A DNA stretch of 64,000 bases, taken from positions 62,001-126,000 of the forward strand of contig CBDHDU010000016.1 in NCBI GenBank assembly GCA_965261725.1. Direction: 5' to 3'. The position numbers were made by a program, and so were the translations under genes. This stretch comes from CANDOC01 sp965261725 (lineage in GTDB: Bacteria > Pseudomonadota > Gammaproteobacteria > Pseudomonadales > Endozoicomonadaceae). This document shows positions 53,677-62,536 of this stretch, one piece after another. The notes beneath the pieces were generated by a model. It did not search any database, was not told where the DNA came from, and saw nothing but the letters and a program-made list of their open reading frames with translations. Position 1 is the stretch's first letter. Every line of letters starts with the position of its first letter.

Positions 53677-54471
53677 TTACGCCTCCCCCTTCTTCAGGTT
53701 ATCCAGGAAGGGACCGAAGCCGTCTTTACCAAGCCAGAAATTCACCAGATTATCGACACCACGGGTGGTCAGCGTCGCACCGGACAAACCATCAATCTGA
53801 TGCTTTGCTTTAGGGCTGGACGGATCGACAGTGCCTTTGATGACAGCAATATCCAGTTTACCGTTGGTATCGTGAATTTCCTTACCCTGCCACTGTTTCT
53901 TCCACATCGGGTTGTCAACTTCACCACCCAGACCTGGGGTTTCAGCGTGCTCGTAGAAACCCAGACCCACGACAGTGGTCAGATCATGATCCAGCGCGAT
54001 ATAGCCGTACAGGGTTGACCACAGGCCATAGCCACGGATTGGCAGAATCACCGTCTTGGTTGTGCCTGCATCTTCTACCAGGTAGATTTTGGCAACATTC
54101 TCACGACGTTTGATCTGAGCCAGGTCTGTACCGCCTTTTAGGGTTTCAGACAGGCTTGGATCTTTGGAAGCTGCACGCTCATCATAGGTTGCTGCATTCA
54201 GATCAGAACCCTTGTAGTAGTCGCCGGTTTTCAGATCCACCAGCATCGGCTTCACTTCTTTGAACTTCGCCAGAATTTCATCCCGGGTCATTGTTCTAGG
54301 GTCTTTAACCAGACCGGCAATAGCCAGAATATTACCCTGCACGTCCAGCAGTTTGTTTTCTTCCTGACGTGGTTTCAGGAAGACAGCTGCAGCGGAAACC
54401 AGCACGGAACAAACCAGTGACAGTACCAGAGTAACCGTCAGGGTTTTCTTGATGGTATCGTTATTAGCCAT
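53677..54471 (-). CDS. nqrC: Na+-NQR subunit C (FMN-binding)
   Basis: 264 residues from ATG 54471 (MANNDTIKKTLTVTLVLSLV), matching family starts and overlapping nqrB by 8 bp; the longer frame is rejected. One N-terminal helix and a periplasmic FMN domain. The FMN attachment motif is SGAT with T233 (DGLSGATLTTRGVDN), the target of ApbE. Confidence 0.97.
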   Translation of the reverse strand: MANNDTIKKTLTVTLVLSLVCSVLVSAAAVFLKPRQEENKLLDVQGNILAIAGLVKDPRTMTRDEILAKFKEVKPMLVDLKTGDYYKGSDLNAATYDERAASKDPSLSETLKGGTDLAQIKRRENVAKIYLVEDAGTTKTVILPIRGYGLWSTLYGYIALDHDLTTVVGLGFYEHAETPGLGGEVDNPMWKKQWQGKEIHDTNGKLDIAVIKGTVDPSSPKAKHQIDGLSGATLTTRGVDNLVNFWLGKDGFGPFLDNLKKGEA

Positions 54472-55660
54472 TGATACGAGCCTCCCTGCGCTTGATGTTG
54501 GTCTGAACAACAAAGTGGTCAATCAGCGGCGCAAACAGGTTGGCAAACAGAATCGCCAGCATCATGCCTTCCGGGAACGCCGGGTTAACGACACGAATCA
54601 GAACAACCATCACACCAATCAGCGCACCAAATACCCAGCGGCCAGCGTGAGTCATCGCTGCTGAAACTGGGTCGGTGGTCATGAAGATCAGACCAAAAGC
54701 AAAACCACCCAAAACAAAGTGCCAGTACCAGGGCATGGCAAACATCGGGTTAGTGTCGGAGCCGATCAGATTGAACAGGGTGCTCATCGCAATCATACCG
54801 ATGATGGTGCCGAAGATAATGCGCCAGGACGCAATGCCCATAACCATCATGATCACACCGCCAAGCAGAATCGCCAGCGCAGAAGTTTCACCAACAGAGC
54901 CCTGAATGTTGCCGTAGAAAGCATCAAACCAGGTAATACCCTGTGCCATGATCTGCTCAACACCGCCGTCAGCAGCCAGACTCAGTGCAGTTGCACCACT
55001 GAAACCATCAACCGCTGTCCAGACTGCATCACCGGAGAGCTGCGCCGGATAAGCAAAGAACAGGAATGCACGACCGGTCAGCGCCGGGTTCAGGAAGTTT
55101 TTACCGGTACCACCGAAGACTTCCTTACCAATCACCACACCGAAACTGATACCCAGGGCAACCTGCCACAGTGGTACAGTTGGCGGAACAATCAGTGCAA
55201 ACAGGATAGAAGTAACAAAGAAGCCTTCGTTCACTTCATGCTTGCGGATAATGGCGAACAGGACTTCCCAGAAACCGCCGACAATAAATGTCACCAGATA
55301 AATCGGCAGGAAGTAAGATGCACCATACAACAGGTTATCAATCAGGCTGGCCGGATCATGGCCTGCAAAAAACAGACTGTGCCAGTCAGACGGAGCGGAG
55401 ATGCCACCCGCAATTGCAGAGTTAGCCTGAAAACCAACGTTCCACATACCGAAAAGCAGCGCCGGGAAGGCACAGGCCCATACGGTAATCATGATACGCT
55501 TCAGGTCGATACCGTCACGTACATGCGAGCTGTTATTGGTTACATCCGGTGGGCTGTATAAACCTGTATCGACTGCTTCAAACAGTGGATACAGTTTCTC
55601 CAGCTTGCCCCCTTTTTCAAAATGAGGGGCAATGGAGTCGAAGAACTTTCTCAATGCCAT
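54464..55660 (-). CDS. nqrB: Na+-NQR subunit B
   Basis: 398 residues, about ten membrane helices. FMN is attached to T224 in GFSGATALS; KNFLNPALTGRAFLFFAYP is a conserved family block. Riboflavin and ubiquinone sites lie in this subunit in Vibrio. It starts 2 bp after nqrA. Confidence 0.98.
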   Translation of the reverse strand: MALRKFFDSIAPHFEKGGKLEKLYPLFEAVDTGLYSPPDVTNNSSHVRDGIDLKRIMITVWACAFPALLFGMWNVGFQANSAIAGGISAPSDWHSLFFAGHDPASLIDNLLYGASYFLPIYLVTFIVGGFWEVLFAIIRKHEVNEGFFVTSILFALIVPPTVPLWQVALGISFGVVIGKEVFGGTGKNFLNPALTGRAFLFFAYPAQLSGDAVWTAVDGFSGATALSLAADGGVEQIMAQGITWFDAFYGNIQGSVGETSALAILLGGVIMMVMGIASWRIIFGTIIGMIAMSTLFNLIGSDTNPMFAMPWYWHFVLGGFAFGLIFMTTDPVSAAMTHAGRWVFGALIGVMVVLIRVVNPAFPEGMMLAILFANLFAPLIDHFVVQTNIKRREARING

Positions 55661-55662
55661 GT

Positions 55663-56994
55663 TTACCCCTCTCTCTCGATCTGGGTCAGATTGTTACGCA
55701 GGATCGGACCGTACTCATATTTGCCCGGGCAAACAAAAGTACACAGCGCCAGATCTTCCTCGTCCAGCTCCATCGCACCGAGTTTTTCAGCCGTGTCAGT
55801 ATCACCAACAATCAGTGCACGCAGCAGCTGAGTTGGCAGGATATCGAGTGGCATGACTCGTTCATAGGAACCAACCGGCACCATCGCACGCTCACTACCG
55901 TTTGTAGTAGTGGTGAACGGAAACAGCTTGGAAGCCAGTTTGGAAAGATAAATCGGCATCACGGAGAAGCGATTCACACCCGGGCTGAAGTAATGCAGCA
56001 GCGGACGGTCACGGCCTTCAGCCAGGACACTGATCTGGTTGTGATAACGACCCAGCCAGTTATTGCTTTCAACACAGGTACGACCGCCGAAAACAGAACC
56101 GGAAATAACACGGTTTTCACCGTCTTTCAGCTCACCTTCAACCAGCTCACTGACACTGGCACCCAGACGGGTACGCAGCAGACGTGGTTTGGTTACCTGA
56201 GGACCGGCCAGAGAAATAACGCGCTCTGTCCACAGACGTCCGGTAGTGAACAGTTTGCCAATTGCAATCACATCCTGATAACCAACAGACCACTGCACAC
56301 GCTTGGTGCTGGCAGGCTCTAGGAAATGCATATGAGTACCGGCCAGGCCTGCAGGGTGAGGACCCGCAAACTCTTCAGCACGTGCACCGGCCTGCGGCAG
56401 GCTGACGCCAGGGGCTTTACACAGGTAAACTGTACCTTCAGTCAGGCGACCCAGCACCTGCAGACCATGAGCGAATGCTTCCGCTTGTTCGGAAATCACC
56501 ACTTCAGGATTAGCAGACAATGGATTGGTATCCATCGCCGTCACAAAGATCGCACCCGGCTGTGTGCCCAGTGCCGGTACTTTGCTGTATGGGCGTGTAC
56601 GCAATGCAGTCCACAGTCCAGAATTAACCAGATTATCTTCTACCTGCTGGCGCTCAAGACTATCCAGTTTTGCTGCCGGCCAGGATTCAAAGGTCTCTTC
56701 TTCTTCACCTTCCAGCGTAATAACAACTGACTGCAGTACTCGCTTCTCCCCCCGGTTTATAGCGGATACCACACCAGCTGCCGGAGAAGTGTATTTCACC
56801 CCCTCCGTTTTTTTGTCCGAAAATAGTAGTTGTCCCAGTTTTACCCGGTCACCTACTGCGACCGCCATTGTCGGCTTCATGCCCACGTAGTCAGCACCGA
56901 TCACAGCAACCGAACGCACTTTGCGCCCTGACGTGACGGTCTGCTCGGGCGCGCCTTCAATTGGCAGGTCCAGGCCCCGTTTGATTTCTATCAT
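55663..56994 (-). CDS. nqrA: Na+-NQR subunit A
   Basis: 443 residues, soluble cytoplasmic subunit. The N-terminus IKRGLDLPIEGAPEQ and the region with HYFSPGVNRFSVMP and MVPVGSYERVMPLDI are typical. First gene of nqrABCDEF. The promoter should lie in the 500-bp region upstream, which includes a 7-bp perfect hairpin at 57177-57194. Confidence 0.97.
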   Translation of the reverse strand: MIEIKRGLDLPIEGAPEQTVTSGRKVRSVAVIGADYVGMKPTMAVAVGDRVKLGQLLFSDKKTEGVKYTSPAAGVVSAINRGEKRVLQSVVITLEGEEEETFESWPAAKLDSLERQQVEDNLVNSGLWTALRTRPYSKVPALGTQPGAIFVTAMDTNPLSANPEVVISEQAEAFAHGLQVLGRLTEGTVYLCKAPGVSLPQAGARAEEFAGPHPAGLAGTHMHFLEPASTKRVQWSVGYQDVIAIGKLFTTGRLWTERVISLAGPQVTKPRLLRTRLGASVSELVEGELKDGENRVISGSVFGGRTCVESNNWLGRYHNQISVLAEGRDRPLLHYFSPGVNRFSVMPIYLSKLASKLFPFTTTTNGSERAMVPVGSYERVMPLDILPTQLLRALIVGDTDTAEKLGAMELDEEDLALCTFVCPGKYEYGPILRNNLTQIEREG

Positions 56995-57497
56995 GTGTTC
57001 TGCCTAGTCATTTAACATTCTGCCAAATAACCACACTGCCACCGGCTTTCCCAAGCATCGGGTGTCAGTATGATCCTTATGGCTGCTGGAAAGGTTAGAC
57101 CAAACCCTCTCACCTGCTGGCTATCCAATAGCAGCAGATATTCCCTAATTTATGAGTTGTACCCGTCGAAAACATCCGGGCTCAAGCGAGCCCGTCTCAA
57201 TCGCTGGCGACTCTTCTAATCTGGTCACTTGGCAAGAAAGACATCCGTATGGCGCACCGGTAAAATCCCCGACTAACACCTACAACAAAGCAGGCAACAC
57301 TCACAAACGCGCGCCATTATAAGGTTCAGGAATAAATTATGCCACTTGTCTCAGTTTGATTTCGGATTTTACCTAATCAAAACTCATGGCAAGTTGACTT
57401 GAGACAGCTTTATAAGATAAATACCGGAATAACTGGCCAGCTTTAAATGATCGTGAAAAGTGGGAGCCTTCAAATCTCTAAGTTATGATTTGCAGCA
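56995..57497. promoter_or_regulatory. nqrA upstream region
   Basis: About 500 bp without a gene. CGGGCTC-AAGC-GAGCCCG at 57177-57194 is a perfect hairpin in the putative nqr leader. AT-rich sequence from 57320 towards 57497 follows the end of the split secreted-protein gene. No promoter could be assigned with confidence. Confidence 0.4.
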
Positions 57498-58373
57498 TTA
57501 TTGAAGGAAATCATTACCAGAATTTACCGACTGATAACGACTGAAAAATTTTTGTGCTGCTTCTATTACTTCTTTCTCCGTCACCTTGTGAGGTTCGTCT
57601 TCTTTTCTCTCATCCATTACCGGTGTTCCACTTCTACTTCTCTCATCTTCAATCTTTTGTCCATAACCGCCCGGCGGCGACTCAAGACTTCGCATTAACC
57701 CCTCTACAAGCGCCTTTACATCTGGTATAGCTTGGACAGACTGGCACTGATCTCTGCCATCTCCATCGCGCTGTTCATCAAGGATGCTGACTTCTTCCAC
57801 CTCTGCGACCTGACTATCAAAAAACTGAAGTTTTGCCGCCTGATGCCTCTGCTCAAACCAGTGCAACACACCATAGTGACTGAATAGGTTATATAACCGA
57901 TAGTAAAGAATGAATGGTTCAAGCAAACTGTGCTCAACATATTGATCATTCTCATTTTCAAGGATTTTTGCTGGCGTTGAGGAAAGACGATAGAAAAGGG
58001 AGTCCAACCATTGCAGACAGGTTTGCTCATAAACTTCATCAAAACTGACACGTAAACTTTTATCAATTGAGCACACATCAATAGCTTGAGCCGGCACACT
58101 CAGAATGGTAAAGATTTGATTTAGAGCGTCCAGATTATATTGGCTTACCAAACATTTAAGACGATTAGAAAAGGGAGCATCAGTCTGCTCTAATCTTTCA
58201 AGATCATCCCCAATCACCCCTGCCTCTTTAAGCCCATCTCTTAATAAAACCAATTCTCCCGGCAATTTTTCCTCAAGACACAATAAACAGTCAGGCAATT
58301 GACTCAATTTAATCTTTTTATAATCCGGCCTTACCGCTAGCCCATTTCTCGATCTTTTTCTACCGAGCACACT

Positions 58374-59483
58374 GGCTAAGTTCCCGGAGATAGTTGAAAG
58401 CACCAATGTTCCATGATTTTTCTGACGAATCGGTCAGTGCTTAGCTGAACGGCTTCTGACAGATCTCGCTTCCAAGCCAGGTAATGCGGGAGATAGCGGG
58501 TAGCCACTCCCCGAAACACACCACCAATCCAGCGCTTTAAATGGCTATGGTAAGCATTAACGTGTTGAATATGATAGACACCTTCCAGAACATGCTGGCC
58601 TGCCGAGGTAACCAGTTCCTTAAACTCAAATCCAAGCTTCTCTGCAAGCTTTTCATGTGCAAGGTGTGCATCCGCACAGACCGTTGCTTCAATCGATATA
58701 CGACCGTTTAAATGGCGGCACAACTCATTAGCACTTTCGTTTTCCAAAATACCATCAACAGTGTGCCGTTCACGGTCTCTGGCTACCATTACCGGGACTT
58801 TCCGAGCTTTGTTCGGATCATCTCCGCGTTTTCGAGAAGGCCTTGGCAGGTCTTTCCTCTGCCCTTTAAATGATTCACGAAAAAAAGTTTCATCAAGCTC
58901 TGTGATGCCACAAAGCTCTTCTGCCTGATCATTATTTATGACCTCAAGAAAGCAGTGGCGCCATCGGAAGGCCGTTTTCAGGTTAATATCATACTCACTG
59001 GCTGCCGAGCGCAGTGTCATGGAGTAAGTCATACCCGTGAGGTAGTTATTCCATTTTTCCGGATATCTAAGCCTTGCCAAAGGGGTCTTGCTGAATGCAT
59101 TGAAAGTCACTTTGCATGACTTGCAGCGGTAGCGCTGCCGCCCGCTTTGAAAGCCCCAGCGATGAATATTATGGTCTTTACACACGGGACATTCCGGATG
59201 TTCAGCAAAGCGAGATAATATGCTTGCTTCAAGATCAGGTGTGGCAGGTGGATTATTTACAGATGATTCTCTTTCTATAACATCAGATTCAGGTTTTTCT
59301 ACTATATCCTCATCCGGTATTCGGGCATTGAGCAGTGTCCTGTCAAGAATTTTCCACTGCTCATCGCTTAATGACGGTATGGAATTAATAAAGTCCCGAA
59401 AGAGTTCTGATTGCATAAAGAACCCCTAAAAGGTAGAAGGCATGGGAAGTGTAGTTCATTCAACTACTTCAGGGAACTCAGCC
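58374..59483 (-). mobile_element. Complete IS1595-family (ISXO2-like) insertion sequence
   Basis: 1110 bp. Ends start GGCTAAGTTCCCGG on the left and GGCTGAGTTCCCTG read inward from the right, about 20 matches in 25. It is flanked by the 9-base direct repeat GAGCACACT (58365-58373 and 59484-59492); the family norm is 8 bp, so one base may belong to the element. It contains one transposase gene. Confidence 0.93.
58376..59416 (-). CDS. IS1595-family transposase
   Basis: 346 residues, apparently intact. N-terminal zinc ribbon C76-X2-C79 ... C98-X2-C101 (CPVC / CKSC), then an ISXO2-like catalytic domain with D175 (ELDETFF), D249 (CADAHLAHE), N286 (HVNAYHSHLKRW) and K294, the DDNK pattern of this family. 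The family-typical RGVATRYLPHYLAWKRDL follows. The gene nearly fills the element. Confidence 0.94.
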   Translation of the reverse strand: MQSELFRDFINSIPSLSDEQWKILDRTLLNARIPDEDIVEKPESDVIERESSVNNPPATPDLEASILSRFAEHPECPVCKDHNIHRWGFQSGRQRYRCKSCKVTFNAFSKTPLARLRYPEKWNNYLTGMTYSMTLRSAASEYDINLKTAFRWRHCFLEVINNDQAEELCGITELDETFFRESFKGQRKDLPRPSRKRGDDPNKARKVPVMVARDRERHTVDGILENESANELCRHLNGRISIEATVCADAHLAHEKLAEKLGFEFKELVTSAGQHVLEGVYHIQHVNAYHSHLKRWIGGVFRGVATRYLPHYLAWKRDLSEAVQLSTDRFVRKIMEHWCFQLSPGT

Positions 59484-60704
59484 GAGCACACTCGTATCTT
59501 GCGGCACCAAAACAGGGGTATCTGTTATTGGCGTGGTTTTTGATATTTTCTTCCTTGCTTTACAAACCAACCCGCTTGAATCTACTGTAAAGGCATAACA
59601 GTTTTTCTTGTCGAACATCATGAAAAATGCATCCTGCATATTTTTCATAGTATTTTCCAAAACAGTATTAAGAGGACATATTCCTAACCATTCCGCTGAT
59701 GATAAACAAAGAGACACTAAAGCCAGAGCGACGCCATTACTTACCCGTACACCTGCAAGTAACTTTTCCGATGAACTTCTTTGCGTAATTATGGCAAGGT
59801 CTGCGCTCTTATCAGGCACCGGGAGTTGGGCTATATGTATTTTCCGCTGACAGGGTTCCAGCGAGATATAGCTGGTAATATACACATCATCTTTTTTCCA
59901 TTTCACAGCCACACTAAGATGGCTCGCATTACAGCCAAGAGACTTCAATTTCCCACTGTCTGAAAGATACACTTCTGTAAATGGCAGCCCCTTAATATCA
60001 GGTACTCGTTTACCACTCATCCCGCCTTTGCTGTTGCTTGTAAACCTGATTTGAAAAAATTGCTTCTCACCGATGCCCCCTGCATTATCATGAAGGAGCA
60101 AAATATCAGGCCCAGGCTGATAAGTATAATATGATGCATCAAAATCAAGGCTAAAATCCCTGCTCCAGTAACCTCTCGCAGAAAAAACAAAACCGTTAGG
60201 CAAGCTATCCATATACATCTGATTCGAATTACAAAAAACACCGTAAACAGGAAAACTTGACATTAGGTCTTTAGAAGGAAGGAATTTTATTAAAAATGAA
60301 GGTGCTCTTTGCGCTGCATAAATTTCACTATAGTGTGATGCGTCTAATTCCAATGAAAAGCAATATAACTTGTTAGGCATTCCTGTAATCGTTTTATCTC
60401 TGTCACTATCTTCTCCATTAAAAAACTCAACGAATCCGCCCCACTCTGTGTATTTCAGATCCTCATAAAGCTCATCACTACCCACTTCCATTTGATTCAG
60501 GTCTGAAGGCGTTAATTTCAATGTTTCCCATCCAGCTTGTAAACAAAAACTGCACAAGCCAAGCATAAGAAAAATAACTATCTTTCTTTTAAGCATACTT
60601 CAGATACATTTTATTTTGGTAAATCTGACCATAAAACCACTCAACCCAAAGCCCTTTCAGCATTGAGAGTCACTTTCAAAACAACACGACTTCCTATTTA
60701 GCGA

Positions 60705-60732
60705 TAAAAAAGACTCCTAATTAAAAGGAGCC
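60705..60732 (-). terminator. Terminator after the GAPDH gene
   Basis: On the minus strand GGCTCCT-TTTAATT-AGGAGTC then TTTTTT, about 40 bases after the GAPDH stop. Confidence 0.85.
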
Positions 60733-60771
60733 TTTCATATTAAACCAGTGGGATATTAGTACATTTTTTCC

Positions 60772-62208
60772 TTACTGTGGAAAAATCGGATGCATCACCC
60801 CCGCCATACTCTGTAGAATACGATTCACCTGACAGCTGTAACCAAACTCGTTGTCATACCAAACGTACAATACACAGCGGTTGCCATCAGCCAGCGTAGC
60901 TTCACCATCCACAATACCTGCGTAGCGGGAGCCAACAAAATCAGTCGAAACCACTTCTGAAGACTGCACATATTCAATCTGCTTCTGCAGGTCAGAATAC
61001 AGGGACATTTCACGCAGGTACTCGTTCAGCTCGTCAACCTGAGTTTCTTTTTCCAGATTCAGGTTCAGAATCGCCAGCGAGACATTCGGGGTTGGTACCC
61101 GAATTGCGTTACCGGTTAATTTGCCTTCCAGTTCCGGCAATGCTTTGGCGACTGCTTTTGCCGCACCGGTTTCGGTGATAACCATGTTCAACGCAGCAGA
61201 ACGGCCACGACGGTCACCCTTGTGATAGTTATCAATCAGGTTCTGATCATTGGTGTAAGAGTGAACGGTTTCAACATGACCATTCTTGACACCGAACTTG
61301 TCATTGATTGCTTTGAGTACCGGTGTAATGGCATTAGTGGTACAGGATGCCGCAGAAATAATCTGGTCTTCAGGATTAATCAGGCTGTCATTCACACCAT
61401 AAACAATATTCTTCAGGTCTCCCTTGCCTGGCGCAGTCAGTACCACGCGACCGACACCCGGGCACTGCAGGTGCTGGCTCAGACCTTCAGCATCACGCCA
61501 TTTACCGGTGTTATCCACCACGATGGCATTCTTGATACCGTATTGGGTGTAATCGATTTCAGACGGCGAATTTGAGTAGATCACCTTGATTTTCACACCG
61601 TTGGCAATGATGTAGCCGTTTTCTTCATCAACACTCAGGGTGCCACGGAAACTACCGTGTACAGAATCACGACGCAGCAGGCTGGTACGTTTCTGGATAT
61701 CGCTCTTGGCACCGCCATCACGTACAACAATTGCACGCAGGTTCAACCCTTCACCGCCACCACTACGCTCAATCAGAATTCGCGCCATCAGACGGCCGAT
61801 TCGACCAAAACCATACAGCACGACATCCTGACCTTCATCACGACCACCGTTACGCTGATCAATAATGTCAGACAGTTCCCCACGCAAAAAGTCTTCCAGA
61901 CTCGTAGCTGCAGGCTGATGTTTGTAAGCAATAGCCAGCTTGCCAACATCAATGCGGGCAGGCCCCAGATTAAAATCAGCGAACAGTTTCAATACCGGAT
62001 AAGTGTCATGTACTGACAATTCTTCTTTTTGTACACGGCGCACAAAACGGTGTGCTTTTAAAATATCAATTACTGAACGGTTAATAACCGGACGACCAAA
62101 AACTGATGTGACAACATGGTTTTCACGATACAGCTTACCCACCAGAGGAATCATGGCTTCGGCGATGGCTTCACGTTCCATCCAGTTATTCAGGCATTCT
62201 TGTGTCAC
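60772..62208 (-). CDS. Glyceraldehyde-3-phosphate dehydrogenase, long form
   Basis: 478 residues. An N-terminal extension of about 125 residues precedes the NAD fold VLYGFGRIGRL (133-139). The active-site Cys is C289 in SAASCTTNAITPV, and HSYTNDQNLIDNYHKGDRRGR, RVPTPNVSLA and YDNEFGYSCQVNRIL are standard GAPDH blocks. This long type occurs in Pseudomonas and relatives beside or instead of the short GapA. Cytosolic; glycolysis or gluconeogenesis. Single gene with its own terminator. Confidence 0.93.
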   Translation of the reverse strand: MTQECLNNWMEREAIAEAMIPLVGKLYRENHVVTSVFGRPVINRSVIDILKAHRFVRRVQKEELSVHDTYPVLKLFADFNLGPARIDVGKLAIAYKHQPAATSLEDFLRGELSDIIDQRNGGRDEGQDVVLYGFGRIGRLMARILIERSGGGEGLNLRAIVVRDGGAKSDIQKRTSLLRRDSVHGSFRGTLSVDEENGYIIANGVKIKVIYSNSPSEIDYTQYGIKNAIVVDNTGKWRDAEGLSQHLQCPGVGRVVLTAPGKGDLKNIVYGVNDSLINPEDQIISAASCTTNAITPVLKAINDKFGVKNGHVETVHSYTNDQNLIDNYHKGDRRGRSAALNMVITETGAAKAVAKALPELEGKLTGNAIRVPTPNVSLAILNLNLEKETQVDELNEYLREMSLYSDLQKQIEYVQSSEVVSTDFVGSRYAGIVDGEATLADGNRCVLYVWYDNEFGYSCQVNRILQSMAGVMHPIFPQ

Positions 62209-62536
62209 TGGGAGCCCCTACTAAAAAATCTGGCTGCAATGCAGTCGTTTTAATCACCTGATTGATGCAGAAAAACTACAAGGCACAGGATAAATAAATT
62301 TTATATGGCCATCATCCTGACCATAAGTACCCGCCACAACCTGCCATGCAACTTCATCTTTAATAAAGCAAGCCATTTTTATGTGGTAACGGCTTTCAGC
62401 TTCCCCCTGCTGCATGGACTGATTGTTGTCGGCCTGCCTCCGAAAACAACTAACAACAAAAGCGCGCAAAATATAACACAAACAACTGTGTAGTACAGCC
62501 TGTAACATATACTCATTATCCGCTACAGGCATTCAA
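62209..62536. other. Upstream region of the GAPDH gene
   Basis: About 330 bp. It should hold the GAPDH promoter. A 92-codon frame on the minus strand (62254-62532) starts 5 bp after the preceding gene's stop but has no ribosome site or recognisable family; I do not accept it as a gene. Confidence 0.35.

Larger units (their letters stand above)
57498..60596 (-). pseudogene. Secreted protein gene split by an IS1595-family element
   Basis: The N-terminal part (60596 to 59484, 371 codons) starts with a Sec signal (MLKRKIVIFLMLGLCSFCLQAG). The C-terminal part (58364 to 57498, 288 residues) continues in the same frame once the IS and one copy of the 9-bp repeat are removed; both junctions read S-V-L. 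The intact protein would have about 659 residues. No family recognised. The junction is followed by a basic run (GRKRSRNGLAVRPDYKKIKL) like a nuclear localisation signal, then a helical region (LEEKLPGELVLLRDGLKEAG to LNQIFTIL) and an acidic tail. It looks like another host-directed secreted protein, now disrupted. A truncated product ending in DTSVLG could still be exported. Confidence 0.85.

Noticed and set aside
62254..62532. 92-codon frame upstream of the GAPDH gene
   Set aside because: No ribosome site or family; the position suits a promoter region. Proximity to the preceding stop is the only support.
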